Positions 9,257 through 18,056 of a stretch of 64,000 bases of DNA are shown piece after piece (the stretch's first letter is position 1; each line of letters starts with the position of its first letter). The notes beneath the pieces were generated by a model. It did not search any database, was not told the origin of the DNA, and saw only the letters and a list, made by a program, of their open reading frames with translations. This DNA comes from Paraburkholderia phytofirmans PsJN. GTDB taxonomy: Bacteria; Pseudomonadota; Gammaproteobacteria; Burkholderiales; Burkholderiaceae. The stretch is from NCBI RefSeq assembly GCF_000020125.1, contig NC_010681.1, positions 868,001-932,000 on the forward strand, in the 5' to 3' direction. Made by a program: the position numbers and the translations under genes.

Positions 9257-11623
9257 ATGAATCAGCATGCCGAACCGTTCCTGAAAGACCTCAAGGAGCT
9301 CGACGACTTTACGCAGGTCCACGTCTCGCGTCCGCACGAGTCCGCGCATTTGCACGTGAGCGGCCGCGCGACCTACACCGACGACATCCCGACGCTTGCC
9401 GGCACGCTGCACGCCGCGCTCGGTTTGTCGTCGAAAGCGCATGCGAAGATCGTCTCGATATCGCTCGACAAGGTGCGCGCCACGCCGGGCGTGGTCGCGA
9501 TCTTCACCGCCGACGACATCCCGGGCGTCAACGACGTCGGCCCGATCATCCACGGCGACGATCCGATTCTCGCCGACGGCCTCGTGCAATACATCGGCCA
9601 GCCGATCTTCATAGTAGTCGCAACATCGCATGACACCGCGCGTCTCGCCGCGCGCCGCGCCGACATCGTCTACGAGGAACTGCCGGCGATCCTGACGGCG
9701 CAGCAGGCGCGCGCCGCGAACCAGCACGTCCTGCCGCCGATGAAACTCGCGCGCGGCGAAGCGGACACGAAAATCGCCCGCGCCGCGCATCGCGAAGCAG
9801 GCGAAATGCTGCTCGGCGGCCAGGAGCAGTTCTATCTGGAAGGCCAGATTTCGTACGCGGTGCCGAAGGACGACGACGGCATGCACGTCTACTGTTCGAC
9901 GCAACACCCGACCGAAATGCAGCACATGGTCGCGCATGCGTTGGGCGTGGCGTCGCATAACGTGCTGATCGAGTGCCGCCGCATGGGCGGCGGCTTCGGC
10001 GGCAAGGAATCGCAATCGGGTCTGTTCGCGTGCTGCGCCGCGCTTGCCGCATGGAAGCTGCTGTGCCCTGTGAAACTGCGTCCGGACCGCGACGACGACA
10101 TGATGGTCACGGGCAAACGCCACGACTTCCACTACACGTATGAAGTCGGCTACGACGACAAGGGCGTGATCGACGGCGTGACGGTCGACATGACCTCGCG
10201 CTGTGGCTTCTCCGCCGACCTGTCCGGTCCCGTGATGACGCGCGCGCTGTGCCACTTCGACAACGCGTACTGGCTCTCCGACGTGACGATCGACGGCTTC
10301 TGCGGCAAGACCAACACGCAGTCGAACACGGCGTTCCGTGGCTTCGGCGGTCCGCAAGGCGCGTTCGCGATCGAATACATCATGGACAACGTCGCGCGCT
10401 CGGTGGGCGAGGATTCGCTCGACGTGCGCCGCCGCAATCTGTACGGCAAGACCGAGCGTAACCAGACGCCGTACGGCCAGATCGTCGAAGACAACGTGAT
10501 TCACGAGTTGATCGACGAACTCGAAGCGACCAGCGAATACCGCGCACGTCGCGCGGCGATCAACGAGTTCAACGCGAACAACGAAATCCTGAAGAAGGGC
10601 ATGGCGCTGACGCCGGTCAAGTTCGGCATCGCGTTCAACGTGACGCACTTCAACCAGGCCGGCGCGCTCGTGCACATCTATACCGACGGTTCAGTGTTGG
10701 TGAATCACGGCGGCACCGAAATGGGCCAAGGCTTGAACACCAAGGTCGCGCAGGTCGTCGCGCATGAACTGGGCATTGGCTTCAACCGCATTCGCGTCAC
10801 GGCGACCGACACCAGCAAGATCGCCAATACGTCGGCGACGGCGGCTTCGACGGGTTCCGATCTGAACGGCAAGGCCGCGCAGGACGCCGCGCGCCAGTTG
10901 CGCGAACGTCTGTCGGCGTTTGCCGCCGAGCGTTTCGGCGCGGGGAACGTGAGCGCGTCGGAAGTGCGTTTCATGCATGACCGCGTCGTGGTCGGCGAAA
11001 TGATCGTGCCGTTCGAAGAAGTGATCGCGAAGGCTTATGTCGCGCGTATTCAACTCTGGTCGGACGGTTTCTACGCGACGCCCAAGCTCTACTGGGATCA
11101 ATCGAAACTGCAAGGCCGGCCGTTCTACTACTACTCGTACGGCGCGGCCGTGTCCGAAGTGGTGATCGACACGCTGACCGGCGAAATGCGCGTGCTGCGC
11201 GCGGACGCATTGCATGACGTGGGCGCTTCGTTGAATCCCGCGCTCGACGTCGGCCAGGTGGAAGGCGCGTTCATTCAAGGCATGGGCTGGCTCACGACCG
11301 AAGAGCTGTGGTGGAACCCGGGCGGCAAGCTGATGACGCATGCGCCGTCCACCTACAAGATTCCGACCGTCAACGATACGCCGCCCGATTTCCGCGTGCG
11401 CCTCTTCAAGAACCGCAATGCGGAGGACAGCATCCATCGTTCGAAGGCGACCGGCGAGCCGCCGCTGCTGCTGCCGTTCTCGGTGTTCTTCGCCGTGCGC
11501 GATGCGGTGTCGGCAGTCGGCGACCACAAGGTCAATCCGCCGCTCAATGCACCCGCGACCAGCGAGGAAATCCTCAAGGCGGTCGGCGCGGTTCGGGCCG
11601 CAACCATAGCGGCGCGTCAATAA
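9257..11623 (+). CDS. xdhB: Xanthine dehydrogenase large subunit (molybdopterin-binding)
   Basis: A 788-residue molybdenum hydroxylase subunit. Signature segments are visible in order: ECRRMGGGFGGKES near residue 240 (cofactor loop), NTAFRGFGGPQGAF near 360 (substrate arginine), GGTEMGQGLNTK near 490, and the active-site glutamate in KATGEPPLLLPFSVF near 735. GGAGA lies about nine bases before the ATG. It carries the Mo-molybdopterin centre where hypoxanthine and xanthine are hydroxylated, and pairs with XdhA encoded just upstream. No key residue appears to be missing. Confidence 0.95.
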   Translation: MNQHAEPFLKDLKELDDFTQVHVSRPHESAHLHVSGRATYTDDIPTLAGTLHAALGLSSKAHAKIVSISLDKVRATPGVVAIFTADDIPGVNDVGPIIHGDDPILADGLVQYIGQPIFIVVATSHDTARLAARRADIVYEELPAILTAQQARAANQHVLPPMKLARGEADTKIARAAHREAGEMLLGGQEQFYLEGQISYAVPKDDDGMHVYCSTQHPTEMQHMVAHALGVASHNVLIECRRMGGGFGGKESQSGLFACCAALAAWKLLCPVKLRPDRDDDMMVTGKRHDFHYTYEVGYDDKGVIDGVTVDMTSRCGFSADLSGPVMTRALCHFDNAYWLSDVTIDGFCGKTNTQSNTAFRGFGGPQGAFAIEYIMDNVARSVGEDSLDVRRRNLYGKTERNQTPYGQIVEDNVIHELIDELEATSEYRARRAAINEFNANNEILKKGMALTPVKFGIAFNVTHFNQAGALVHIYTDGSVLVNHGGTEMGQGLNTKVAQVVAHELGIGFNRIRVTATDTSKIANTSATAASTGSDLNGKAAQDAARQLRERLSAFAAERFGAGNVSASEVRFMHDRVVVGEMIVPFEEVIAKAYVARIQLWSDGFYATPKLYWDQSKLQGRPFYYYSYGAAVSEVVIDTLTGEMRVLRADALHDVGASLNPALDVGQVEGAFIQGMGWLTTEELWWNPGGKLMTHAPSTYKIPTVNDTPPDFRVRLFKNRNAEDSIHRSKATGEPPLLLPFSVFFAVRDAVSAVGDHKVNPPLNAPATSEEILKAVGAVRAATIAARQ

Positions 11624-11662
11624 GCGTGGTTATAGCGCGGCAATGAGCCGGGAAAGAAGCAC

Positions 11663-12259
11663 GTGAACAACACACTCACTGGAATGATTGCCATGAACGA
11701 TTTTTCATCCGTTCAGATCGGCCGACACAGCGCCGTGCAGATGCCGCGTCCGGCGCCGATGCATATCGTGCTGTTCGGCGCGGGGCACGTCGGGCACGCG
11801 CTCATCAAGCTGCTCGGCAGCTTGCCGTGCGTGGTCCAGTGGGTCGACGAACGCGACGAACTGTTTCCCGACGAAACGCCCGCCAACGTGCAAGTCGAAG
11901 CGACCGACACGCCGGACGCGATCGTCGATGCCGCGCCGCCCGGCGCCTACTTTCTCGTGATGACGCATAACCACGCGCTCGATTTTTCGCTCGCCGCGCG
12001 CATCATGCGGCGGCGCGATTTCGCCTACTTCGGCATGATCGGCTCAAAGACGAAGCGCGTGAAATTCGAGCGTCGTCTGCTCGATCGTGGCGTGGATCTG
12101 GATCGGCTGGTGGAGATGACGTGTCCGATCGGCGTGGCGGGTATCGTCGATAAGGCGCCTTCGGCGATTGCCGTGGCGGTGTGCGCCGAGTTGTTGCAGA
12201 TTCGCACGCGACAGGTCGTGGCGCAACGCGCAACGCAGCAGTTCTGCGCGAGCGTTTGA
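11663..12259 (+). CDS. xdhC: XdhC-like molybdenum cofactor insertion/sulfuration factor, C-terminal domain only
   Basis: A 198-residue protein starting at a GTG with GGGAAAG about eight bases upstream; ATG alternatives are at 11684 and 11693. The body is the Rossmann domain of XdhC, with IVLFGAGHVGHALIKLL and FGMIGSKTKR. XdhC binds sulfurated molybdenum cofactor and loads it into XdhB. Family members usually have about 250-350 residues, with an N-terminal XdhC/CoxI domain carrying a conserved Cys region before the Rossmann part. Here only 39 bp separate it from the xdhB stop, and its first 30 residues do not resemble that domain, so the N-terminal domain is absent. It may still work, or a full-length copy may exist elsewhere. 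Confidence 0.82.
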   Translation: MNNTLTGMIAMNDFSSVQIGRHSAVQMPRPAPMHIVLFGAGHVGHALIKLLGSLPCVVQWVDERDELFPDETPANVQVEATDTPDAIVDAAPPGAYFLVMTHNHALDFSLAARIMRRRDFAYFGMIGSKTKRVKFERRLLDRGVDLDRLVEMTCPIGVAGIVDKAPSAIAVAVCAELLQIRTRQVVAQRATQQFCASV

Positions 12260-12324
12260 TGTCTGAGCAATAGACCGAATCAGAACGAGACGCTCGACCG
12301 GCGCCGATCGAACGGCAAAACTCA

Positions 12325-12359
12325 AAACGTCAGCCCGTTGCGGCTGACGTTTCCTTTTT
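12325..12359. terminator. Terminator between xdhC and the LysR gene (convergent)
   Basis: An 11-bp perfect stem, AAACGTCAGCC with 12342-12352, has a six-base loop and is followed on the plus strand by CCTTTTTG. It would end the xdh operon. Its left arm overlaps the stop codon and last bases of the converging LysR gene; on that strand an A-rich flank becomes a short T-rich tail, so it may act in both directions. Confidence 0.75.
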
Positions 12360-13310
12360 GGGCGCCCGCTTCGCACGCCGCACCTTCTGCGCGACCAGCG
12401 TATCCGACACCTGCGACATGAGCGTACGCAGCCAGCCGACATCGCTCGGCCGGTCCGGCTGCGGATGCCACAACTGATAGCACTTGATGCGCGGAAACGG
12501 AATCGGCACGTCGATCACCGCGAGCGGCAGCATGCCCGCGTAGTGCATCGCAAAGCGGCGCGTCGTCGTGAAGATCAGATCGGATTGCAGCAGCGTCTGC
12601 GGCACCAGCCCGAAGTAGGGCAGCGTGGCGACGATGCGGCGCTCGGCGCGCGCCCGTGCGAAACCGATGTCGATGGCGCCGCTGCTCGCGCCGCTATACG
12701 GCGTCGGCGCGAGATGCGGCGCGGCGAGATACGCTTCGCGCGTCAACGGCATGCGCGTCAACGGATGATCGGCGCGCATCATGCACACCACGGTGTCGGA
12801 GAACAGATCGCTGCGCTCGAAACGCGGCTCGGGCTTCGGCCAGTTGCCGATCACCAGATCCAGTTCGCCGGCGTCGAGCGCGGCGGAATAATCGAGCAAA
12901 GGGCTGAGCGAACCGATCTCGAGCCGCGCATGCGGCGCCGCCTCGCGAAACTGCGCGATGACCGTCGGCATGAAGAAGTCGTTCAGATAATCCGGCGCGG
13001 CCACGCGAAACGTGCGGCGCGAGCGGCCGGGATCGAAGTCGCCGTGCGGCGTCGCCACGAAGTCCACGTCGCGCAGCACGCGTTGCGCGGCAGCCAGCAG
13101 CGATTCGCCATATTCGGTCGGCACCATGCCCGATTTGCCGCGCACGAGGATTGGGTCGTTCAGCGTTTCGCGCAGTTTGCGCAGCGCGGTGCTGATGGCG
13201 GGCTGGGTCTGATTCAGACGCAATGCTGTCTGCGTGACGCTGCGCTCGACCAGCAGCGTGCGCAGCACGCGCACGAGCCAGATATCGAGGGAAGCGGCGG
13301 TGTCGTCCAT
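12330..13310 (-). CDS. LysR-family transcriptional regulator
   Basis: A 326-residue protein with an N-terminal winged helix-turn-helix (about residues 10-70: RTLLVERSVTQTALRLNQTQPAISTALRKLRETL) and a substrate-binding domain with two alpha/beta lobes (about 100-305). It resembles the NodD/PcpR/LinR-like branch. The C-terminal tail is basic (KVRRAKRAPKKE). It converges with xdhC and is not divergent from an obvious target; the nearest downstream genes on its 5' side are on the same strand. The inducer cannot be told from sequence. Confidence 0.88.
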   Translation of the reverse strand: MDDTAASLDIWLVRVLRTLLVERSVTQTALRLNQTQPAISTALRKLRETLNDPILVRGKSGMVPTEYGESLLAAAQRVLRDVDFVATPHGDFDPGRSRRTFRVAAPDYLNDFFMPTVIAQFREAAPHARLEIGSLSPLLDYSAALDAGELDLVIGNWPKPEPRFERSDLFSDTVVCMMRADHPLTRMPLTREAYLAAPHLAPTPYSGASSGAIDIGFARARAERRIVATLPYFGLVPQTLLQSDLIFTTTRRFAMHYAGMLPLAVIDVPIPFPRIKCYQLWHPQPDRPSDVGWLRTLMSQVSDTLVAQKVRRAKRAPKKETSAATG

Positions 13311-13502
13311 GGTTTAAGCAAGGCGGGGCAAACGAATCGGATCCGATGAGGCGTCTTACGGAGCCGCTCGCGAGATTCTCGCAAGCGCGCAGCGCCAACG
13401 CGCATGGCGCGAAGGTCATAACCTTAGGCCCGTTTGCGGTGTAGCGGCATAGCGGGCCCGGTATGGCCGGCATCAGCAAGGCTGTTTTGCCGCGACAAAG
13501 CC

Positions 13503-13548
13503 ACGTAAGCGCCGTGCGGCGCGCGCTTTATCCGCGCGACGCTTACGT
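13503..13548. terminator. Long hairpin downstream of the DsbA-like gene
   Basis: Outer arms ACGTAAGCG (13503-13511) and CGCTTACGT (13540-13548) are perfectly complementary, and the interior has further GCGCG/CGCGC pairing. It begins six bases after the end of the minus-strand gene at 13554, the place expected for a terminator, but no good T-run follows. Confidence 0.45.
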
Positions 13549-13553
13549 ATCGC

Positions 13554-14204
13554 CTACGTTTGAATGTTCGCGAGCCCCGACGGCAGCGAACTGATCCGTT
13601 TGACTTCTCTCGACTCGAGCCAGTTCGGCGTGCGCGCGCAGTAAAGCACCATGGGCAGCGCGTCTTCGCCCCAGAACAGTTGATCGTTCAGATAGAAGGT
13701 CGGCACACCGTAGACGCCGAGGCCGATCGCATCCGCCGTATTGCGCTGCAATTGCTCGAGCACGGCTGCGCTTTTGACGATCTCCGGACCGTCGGGCATG
13801 CCGACGCGGTCGCACAACTCGGCAAAGGCCGCTTCTGTGGACGGATCGCGTCCTTCACGCCAGATGAAGCGGAATATCTCGCGCACGAACTGGACGTCGC
13901 CGTTCGCCGCGGTGGCTAGCAGCAGCGGCTTCATGGAATCGAACGGATGCGCCGGCGGCATCTTGTACGGAATGCCGAGTTGCTCCGCGCGAAAAAGCGC
14001 GTGCCGGTACAGGAAGGTGCGTTTCGAGGGCACCCCGTAAGCCGGCCGCTGTCCCCAGTGACGATAGAGATCGTTCAGTACGACCGGTGTGAACACGAAG
14101 TCGAAGCCCGGCCATTTGTCGTGTTGCTCCAGCAACAGATAGGTAAACGGCGAGACAAAGTCGTAAAACCACAGCGGTTGCCTGGCGTCGATGCCAACGG
14201 TCAT
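13554..14204 (-). CDS. DsbA-family / 2-hydroxychromene-2-carboxylate isomerase-like protein
   Basis: A 216-residue thioredoxin-fold protein of the kappa-GST/HCCA isomerase type. The N-terminus reads WFYDFVSPFTYLLLEQ, with serine where disulfide oxidoreductases have CxxC, and the cis-proline loop is GVYGVPTFYLNDQLFWGED near residue 180. The ATG at 14204 was chosen because GGGAGA sits six bases before it; the frame could extend to 14294. Such enzymes isomerise hydroxychromene carboxylates in naphthalene breakdown or act as glutathione-dependent isomerases. No aromatic-degradation genes are nearby, so the substrate is open. Confidence 0.8.
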   Translation of the reverse strand: MTVGIDARQPLWFYDFVSPFTYLLLEQHDKWPGFDFVFTPVVLNDLYRHWGQRPAYGVPSKRTFLYRHALFRAEQLGIPYKMPPAHPFDSMKPLLLATAANGDVQFVREIFRFIWREGRDPSTEAAFAELCDRVGMPDGPEIVKSAAVLEQLQRNTADAIGLGVYGVPTFYLNDQLFWGEDALPMVLYCARTPNWLESREVKRISSLPSGLANIQT

Positions 14205-14297
14205 AAATGTCTCCCGAATTGCCTGTTCCGCACGGCGCGTCTGCTGTACCGTCGGAATTGTAATGATCTTACGCGGTGCAGCCGCGGCTTGCACCCG

Positions 14298-15791
14298 TCA
14301 ATATGGTTTGGCGTTGCCTTCGTCGCCGCCATCGCGTGTTTCGCCGATTTCGGCCGCTTCGTTCGCGGCGGGCGGTGTGGGCTCCGCACGATGTTCGCCT
14401 GAATTGCTCTCCGCGCTTTCCGCTTCGTTGGCGGCGTCGTCGCGCTGGGCGTCGCGGGCCTGCGTGAGCCGCTGGCGCACGAAGCCGATATGCTCGCGCA
14501 GCACGTAAAACTGATCCGCGTAGGCGAGCGGCATCTTCAGACCGTTGACGGACTCCTCGATCGCGTCTAGCCGCTCGATCAGTGAGGCGCGTTCGCTCGG
14601 CGAATGGTCGCTGAGCGCGCTGCGTTCGATCGCGATCAGCGCGCCGTACCAGCGATAGATGCGCGATTTCACCCGCCATGCATAGAGCGATGGCACCAGA
14701 CGCAAGGCCGGCACCAGCAACACGATCAGCGGCACGACCACCACCAGCAGCCGGTCGGCGAGACTCGCGAGCCAGAACGGCAGGATGCGGTAGAGGAAGC
14801 TTTTGCCTGACTTGTAGTAACGGGCGGCGTCGTCGCTGATCGGGAAATCGTGAGCGAGCGGCGCGGGGAATTCGCCGGCGCGCTGCATGATGTTCGCCTT
14901 GCCGTGCACCTCGCGCGCGGCTTCGATCAACAGGTCCGACAGCGCGGGATGCAGCGAGTCGCGCGCCACCAGTTCGGCGGTCGGCGCCACCATGTGAATC
15001 GGCGCGGACGGCAGGTTCTTGCCGAGGTCGAACGCGCCCATCGGCATTTCGAGTTGCGTCAGGTAGGGAAAGCGGCGCGTGTAGGCGTCGGCCTGCGAGA
15101 AATCGTAGAACTGCACGTTCGGCGTGCGGTACAGCTTGCCCATCACCGCGGGTTGCGCCGAATCGCCAGCGAGGAACGCCGCGTCGACTTTGCCGGAGAC
15201 GAGTGCCTGGGCGGCGTCGTCGCCGGAGAGCGGCAGGAGTTTGGTCGCGCCGCCCGGCACGATGCCGTTGGCCTTGAGCAGCGCAAGCGCGAGTTCGCGC
15301 GTGCCGCTGCCTTCGGCGCCCACCGCGAGCCGCTCGCCCTTGAATTCGGAAAGCCGCGTGACGGTCGGTCCGTGATAGAAGATCGCGAGCGGCACATAGG
15401 CCACGCTGCCGAGCGACATCAGCCCTTCAGCCGCCGGGCCGGGCGCGACGCCGTCCTGCACGAAGCCGACATCCACATCCGACTTCGGGTCCGACAGCCG
15501 CTTGAGATTCTGCAGCGAACCCTCCGACGGCAGCACCTTCAGCGTGATGCGGTTGCGCGCCAGAATCTCCTTGTACTTTTGCGCGGCATTCCAGAAGGTG
15601 CTGCCTTCGGGGCCGGCGCTGATGGTCAGCGTGCTGGGCGGCGCGGGCTGGATCAGCCGCACGGCGACCCAGATCGCGACGGCGACGATCAGCAGGATCG
15701 GCCCGAACGAGACCGCGAGATCGCGCCAGGAGATCGCGACGAAACGGGCAACGAGACGGGGAGGGCTTTTGCGGCCGGTGGCTGGCTTCAT
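14298..15791 (-). CDS. TAXI-family TRAP transporter solute-binding protein with C-terminal membrane anchor
   Basis: A 497-residue protein. An N-terminal transmembrane helix (about 28-48, LAVSFGPILLIVAVAIWVAV) is followed by a TAXI-type periplasmic binding domain starting TLTISAGPEGSTFWNAAQKYKEIL and containing LAVGAEGSGTRELALALL. A second membrane segment (about 345-370, LLVVVVPLIVLLVPAL) leads to a charged cytoplasmic tail with heptad-like character. Free TAXI proteins are about 320 residues; this longer, twice-anchored form is common in Burkholderiales. No TRAP permease gene lies beside it, so its partner must be encoded elsewhere or it works as a sensor-like protein. Confidence 0.85.
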   Translation of the reverse strand: MKPATGRKSPPRLVARFVAISWRDLAVSFGPILLIVAVAIWVAVRLIQPAPPSTLTISAGPEGSTFWNAAQKYKEILARNRITLKVLPSEGSLQNLKRLSDPKSDVDVGFVQDGVAPGPAAEGLMSLGSVAYVPLAIFYHGPTVTRLSEFKGERLAVGAEGSGTRELALALLKANGIVPGGATKLLPLSGDDAAQALVSGKVDAAFLAGDSAQPAVMGKLYRTPNVQFYDFSQADAYTRRFPYLTQLEMPMGAFDLGKNLPSAPIHMVAPTAELVARDSLHPALSDLLIEAAREVHGKANIMQRAGEFPAPLAHDFPISDDAARYYKSGKSFLYRILPFWLASLADRLLVVVVPLIVLLVPALRLVPSLYAWRVKSRIYRWYGALIAIERSALSDHSPSERASLIERLDAIEESVNGLKMPLAYADQFYVLREHIGFVRQRLTQARDAQRDDAANEAESAESNSGEHRAEPTPPAANEAAEIGETRDGGDEGNAKPY

Positions 15792-16353
15792 CGGATGACG
15801 TGACGGCTACGGTCGAAAGTGAACAGGGGCGGCGCACCGCGGCGCGCAAGCCGCGCGGCGGTGCGGCAGCGCGCGTCGCGCCGATGGTACCTGAGATTCA
15901 CCGCCCGGCGAAACGCGTGGCGGCTACCGGCGCCGACAAACCCGTAACAAATCGTGAACGTGGCGAGACAGTCCGCACGCTGACGCGATTTGCATCTTAA
16001 GCATCTCGACTATCGCTAAACCCGACTAAACCCTTTGCGATTCTGGCCCGGCTAGATTAAATTGTGCATCGCTGCCGCAAACGGATGTTTTGCGCGGCGC
16101 GACCCGGCACGACATACAAGAACCGGGCGCGTCGGCGGACCTCGCGGCTTGCCGGTTTTCGTACCGCACTGCATGCCCGTCATCGCGTGTGGCAACGGCA
16201 ACCGGCCTCTCTCGCCTCTCGCACATCGTGTTACAGCCATAGTCGGCCGTCGCTCGCGCGCGCCTTGTCGCGTGCGCCTCGCATGGTCGCCGGAAGTCGT
16301 AACGAAGCCGCTTGTCTATGCGGTCCAATGTGAAGCAAAGGAGAAGAAAAGCT
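15792..16353. other. Intergenic region between the TAXI gene and the BON gene
   Basis: These 562 bases separate divergent genes. A 66-codon frame at 15800-16000 has no recognisable domain and no clear ribosome site. Nothing else stands out except that 16000-16060 is less GC-rich and probably holds promoters. Confidence 0.4.
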
Positions 16354-16707
16354 ATGAAATCGGTCGGTTTTCTGAAAACGCTGGGTTCGGTTGTGGCAAT
16401 GGTGGTGGCGTGCAATGTGTACGCTCAGGCAAGCGACGCAACGGCAACCGGCACGACCGCCGCGCCGGCTGCGAGCGCCAAGGCGACCAAGAAGGCGAAT
16501 AGCCAGCTGGGCCGCAAGGTGCGTAGCGCGCTGGCCAAGACACAAGGTGTCGACGTGTCGAACATCGCCGTGCGTGCTCGTGGCGGCGCAGTGACGCTGA
16601 CGGGTTCGGTGCCTGACCAAGGCCAGATCGACGCTGCCGGCCAGGCCGCCAAGGGCGTTGCCGGCGTGACGTCGGTGTCGAACAAGCTGACCGTTGTGCA
16701 GCAGTAA
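16354..16707 (+). CDS. Secreted BON-domain protein
   Basis: A 117-residue protein with an N-terminal signal peptide (MKSVGFLKTLGSVVAMVVACNVYAQA, cleavage near residue 25), an Ala/Thr/Lys-rich linker, and one BON domain (about residues 50-115, GRKVRSALAKTQGVDVSNIAV ... GVTSVSNKLTVV). AAAGGAGAAG lies before the ATG. BON domains bind membrane phospholipid, as in OsmY, and help keep the envelope intact under stress. It is a single-gene unit ending at a strong terminator. No cysteine is at the cleavage site in lipobox context, so it is probably a soluble periplasmic protein. Confidence 0.9.
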   Translation: MKSVGFLKTLGSVVAMVVACNVYAQASDATATGTTAAPAASAKATKKANSQLGRKVRSALAKTQGVDVSNIAVRARGGAVTLTGSVPDQGQIDAAGQAAKGVAGVTSVSNKLTVVQQ

Positions 16708-16776
16708 GCAGGTTGCGGCACCTGGCGCGGGCGGTTCACGCCGTCACGCGCCATCGTGATGCAGACGTGGCACCAG

Positions 16777-16806
16777 GGTTCCGGCAAAAAACCGGAGCCT
16801 TTTTTT
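16777..16806 (+). terminator. Rho-independent terminator after the BON gene
   Basis: GGTTCCGG pairs with CCGGAGCC (one G-T pair), with a seven-base A-rich loop, followed directly by seven T residues. It lies 70 bp past the BON stop codon and is a textbook intrinsic terminator. Confidence 0.9.
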
Positions 16807-16958
16807 AATTTTTATCTGGCGATTATTGAAGCGGCGATGATGAGGCTTCAGCCGTTCGAACGGGACGGCGGCGCGGCCACGGTCCGTCTGTGCGCTGTGA
16901 CACACTGCTGACGCGTTGCTAAGCGTACTGTGACGGATAGCAAACCGGAGTCAACGCC

Positions 16959-17207
16959 ATGGAAACCTCGCCTTTGCGCTATACCGATCTGCCTATCGGC
17001 GATCGGGCGGCTTTCGAACTGGTGTGCGCGCGGCACGGTTTCGCACCGGCGCATTTCGACATCAGCGCCTGCGCGGATCCAGGCGATGTGGCGCACGAAC
17101 GTCTCGTCACCGTGCGGCGCGGCGGCTGGGCGCAGTCCTATCATGACCGTCACGGTCAATGGATCAGGCAGTTCGAGTCCGATCTGACCTGCCGGTTCTT
17201 CAAATAG
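16959..17207 (+). CDS. Small conserved-looking protein of unknown function
   Basis: An 82-residue soluble protein with no signal peptide and no membrane segment. GGAG sits eight bases before the ATG. Composition is ordinary for a real gene in this genome: mixed charged and aromatic residues, with a C-terminal WIRQFESDLTCRFFK. I do not recognise a domain. It follows the BON gene after an intrinsic terminator and converges with the TauE/SafE exporter, so it is probably transcribed alone. Confidence 0.65.
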   Translation: METSPLRYTDLPIGDRAAFELVCARHGFAPAHFDISACADPGDVAHERLVTVRRGGWAQSYHDRHGQWIRQFESDLTCRFFK

Positions 17208-17267
17208 CCGCTGGACGTTTGCGTCGGCGCGATTGCGTCGGCGTGCGTCGATATTTTTCAGGCGGTT

Positions 17268-18056
17268 TCAGGCCAGCACGAGGCGCACGCCAACCAGCGT
17301 GAGCGTGGCGGCGAGCAGATTGCGCAGCAGCTTGTCCGGCGCGCGCGACGACAGATAGCTGCCTATCGCGATGCCCGGCAGCGAGCCCACCAGCAACGAC
17401 AGCAGCATCGACCAGTCGATCGAGCCGAGCAGCCAATGGCCGGCGCCCGCCAGCAGAGTGAGCGGCACCGCATGCGCGATGTCCGAGCCGACAATGCGCG
17501 TGGTCGGCAAGAGCGGATAGAGCAGCAGCAACACCGTCACGCCGATCGCGCCCGCCCCGACCGAAGTCAGCGACACCAGCACGCCGAGCACCGCGCCGGT
17601 CAGCATGGTGAGCGCGAGCGTGCGTCCCTGACGCGGCGTGCGCTGCTTGCGCGCGCCGAGCGCCGCGAGTTGCGGACGAAATACCAGCGCCACCGCCGTC
17701 ACCAGCAACGCCGCGCCGAGCACGACCTGGATCAGTCGGCCGGCGCCCGGCGTGTCCATCCCAAAACGATGCAGCAGGATCAGCGTGATGGTGGCCGCCG
17801 GCACGCTGCCAGCGGCGAGGCGCAGCGTGACCTGCCAGTCGACCGAGCCCTTCAGGCCGTGCACCAGCGTGCCGGTCGCCTTGGTGGCGGCCGCGTACAG
17901 CAGATCGGTGCCGACCGCGGTGGCCGGATGCACGTTGAACAGCAGGACCAGGATCGGCGTCATCAGCGAGCCGCCGCCGACGCCCGTCAGTCCGACCAGA
18001 AAGCCGACAAACAGGCCGGAGACGGAGTACAGCAGATCGATGTGGGGAAGTGCCAT
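17268..18056 (-). CDS. TauE/SafE-family sulfite/organosulfonate exporter
   Basis: A 262-residue protein with about eight hydrophobic helices in two repeats. The first repeat has the hallmark FLVGLTGVGGGSLMTPILVLLF, and the second has GAVLGVLVSLTSVGAGAIGVTVLLLLYP. The family exports sulfite, sulfoacetate or related anions across the inner membrane. It is monocistronic here. No sulfur-metabolism gene lies beside it, so the anion is unknown. Confidence 0.9.
   Translation of the reverse strand: MALPHIDLLYSVSGLFVGFLVGLTGVGGGSLMTPILVLLFNVHPATAVGTDLLYAAATKATGTLVHGLKGSVDWQVTLRLAAGSVPAATITLILLHRFGMDTPGAGRLIQVVLGAALLVTAVALVFRPQLAALGARKQRTPRQGRTLALTMLTGAVLGVLVSLTSVGAGAIGVTVLLLLYPLLPTTRIVGSDIAHAVPLTLLAGAGHWLLGSIDWSMLLSLLVGSLPGIAIGSYLSSRAPDKLLRNLLAATLTLVGVRLVLA

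Noticed and set aside
7535..10675. A 1046-codon minus-strand frame across xdhA and xdhB
   Set aside because: It lies opposite two well-supported genes with all expected motifs. Long antisense frames are common in high-GC DNA with biased third positions; it has no recognisable domain.
15800..16000. A 66-codon plus-strand frame upstream of the BON gene
   Set aside because: No ribosome site and low-complexity basic translation; probably chance.
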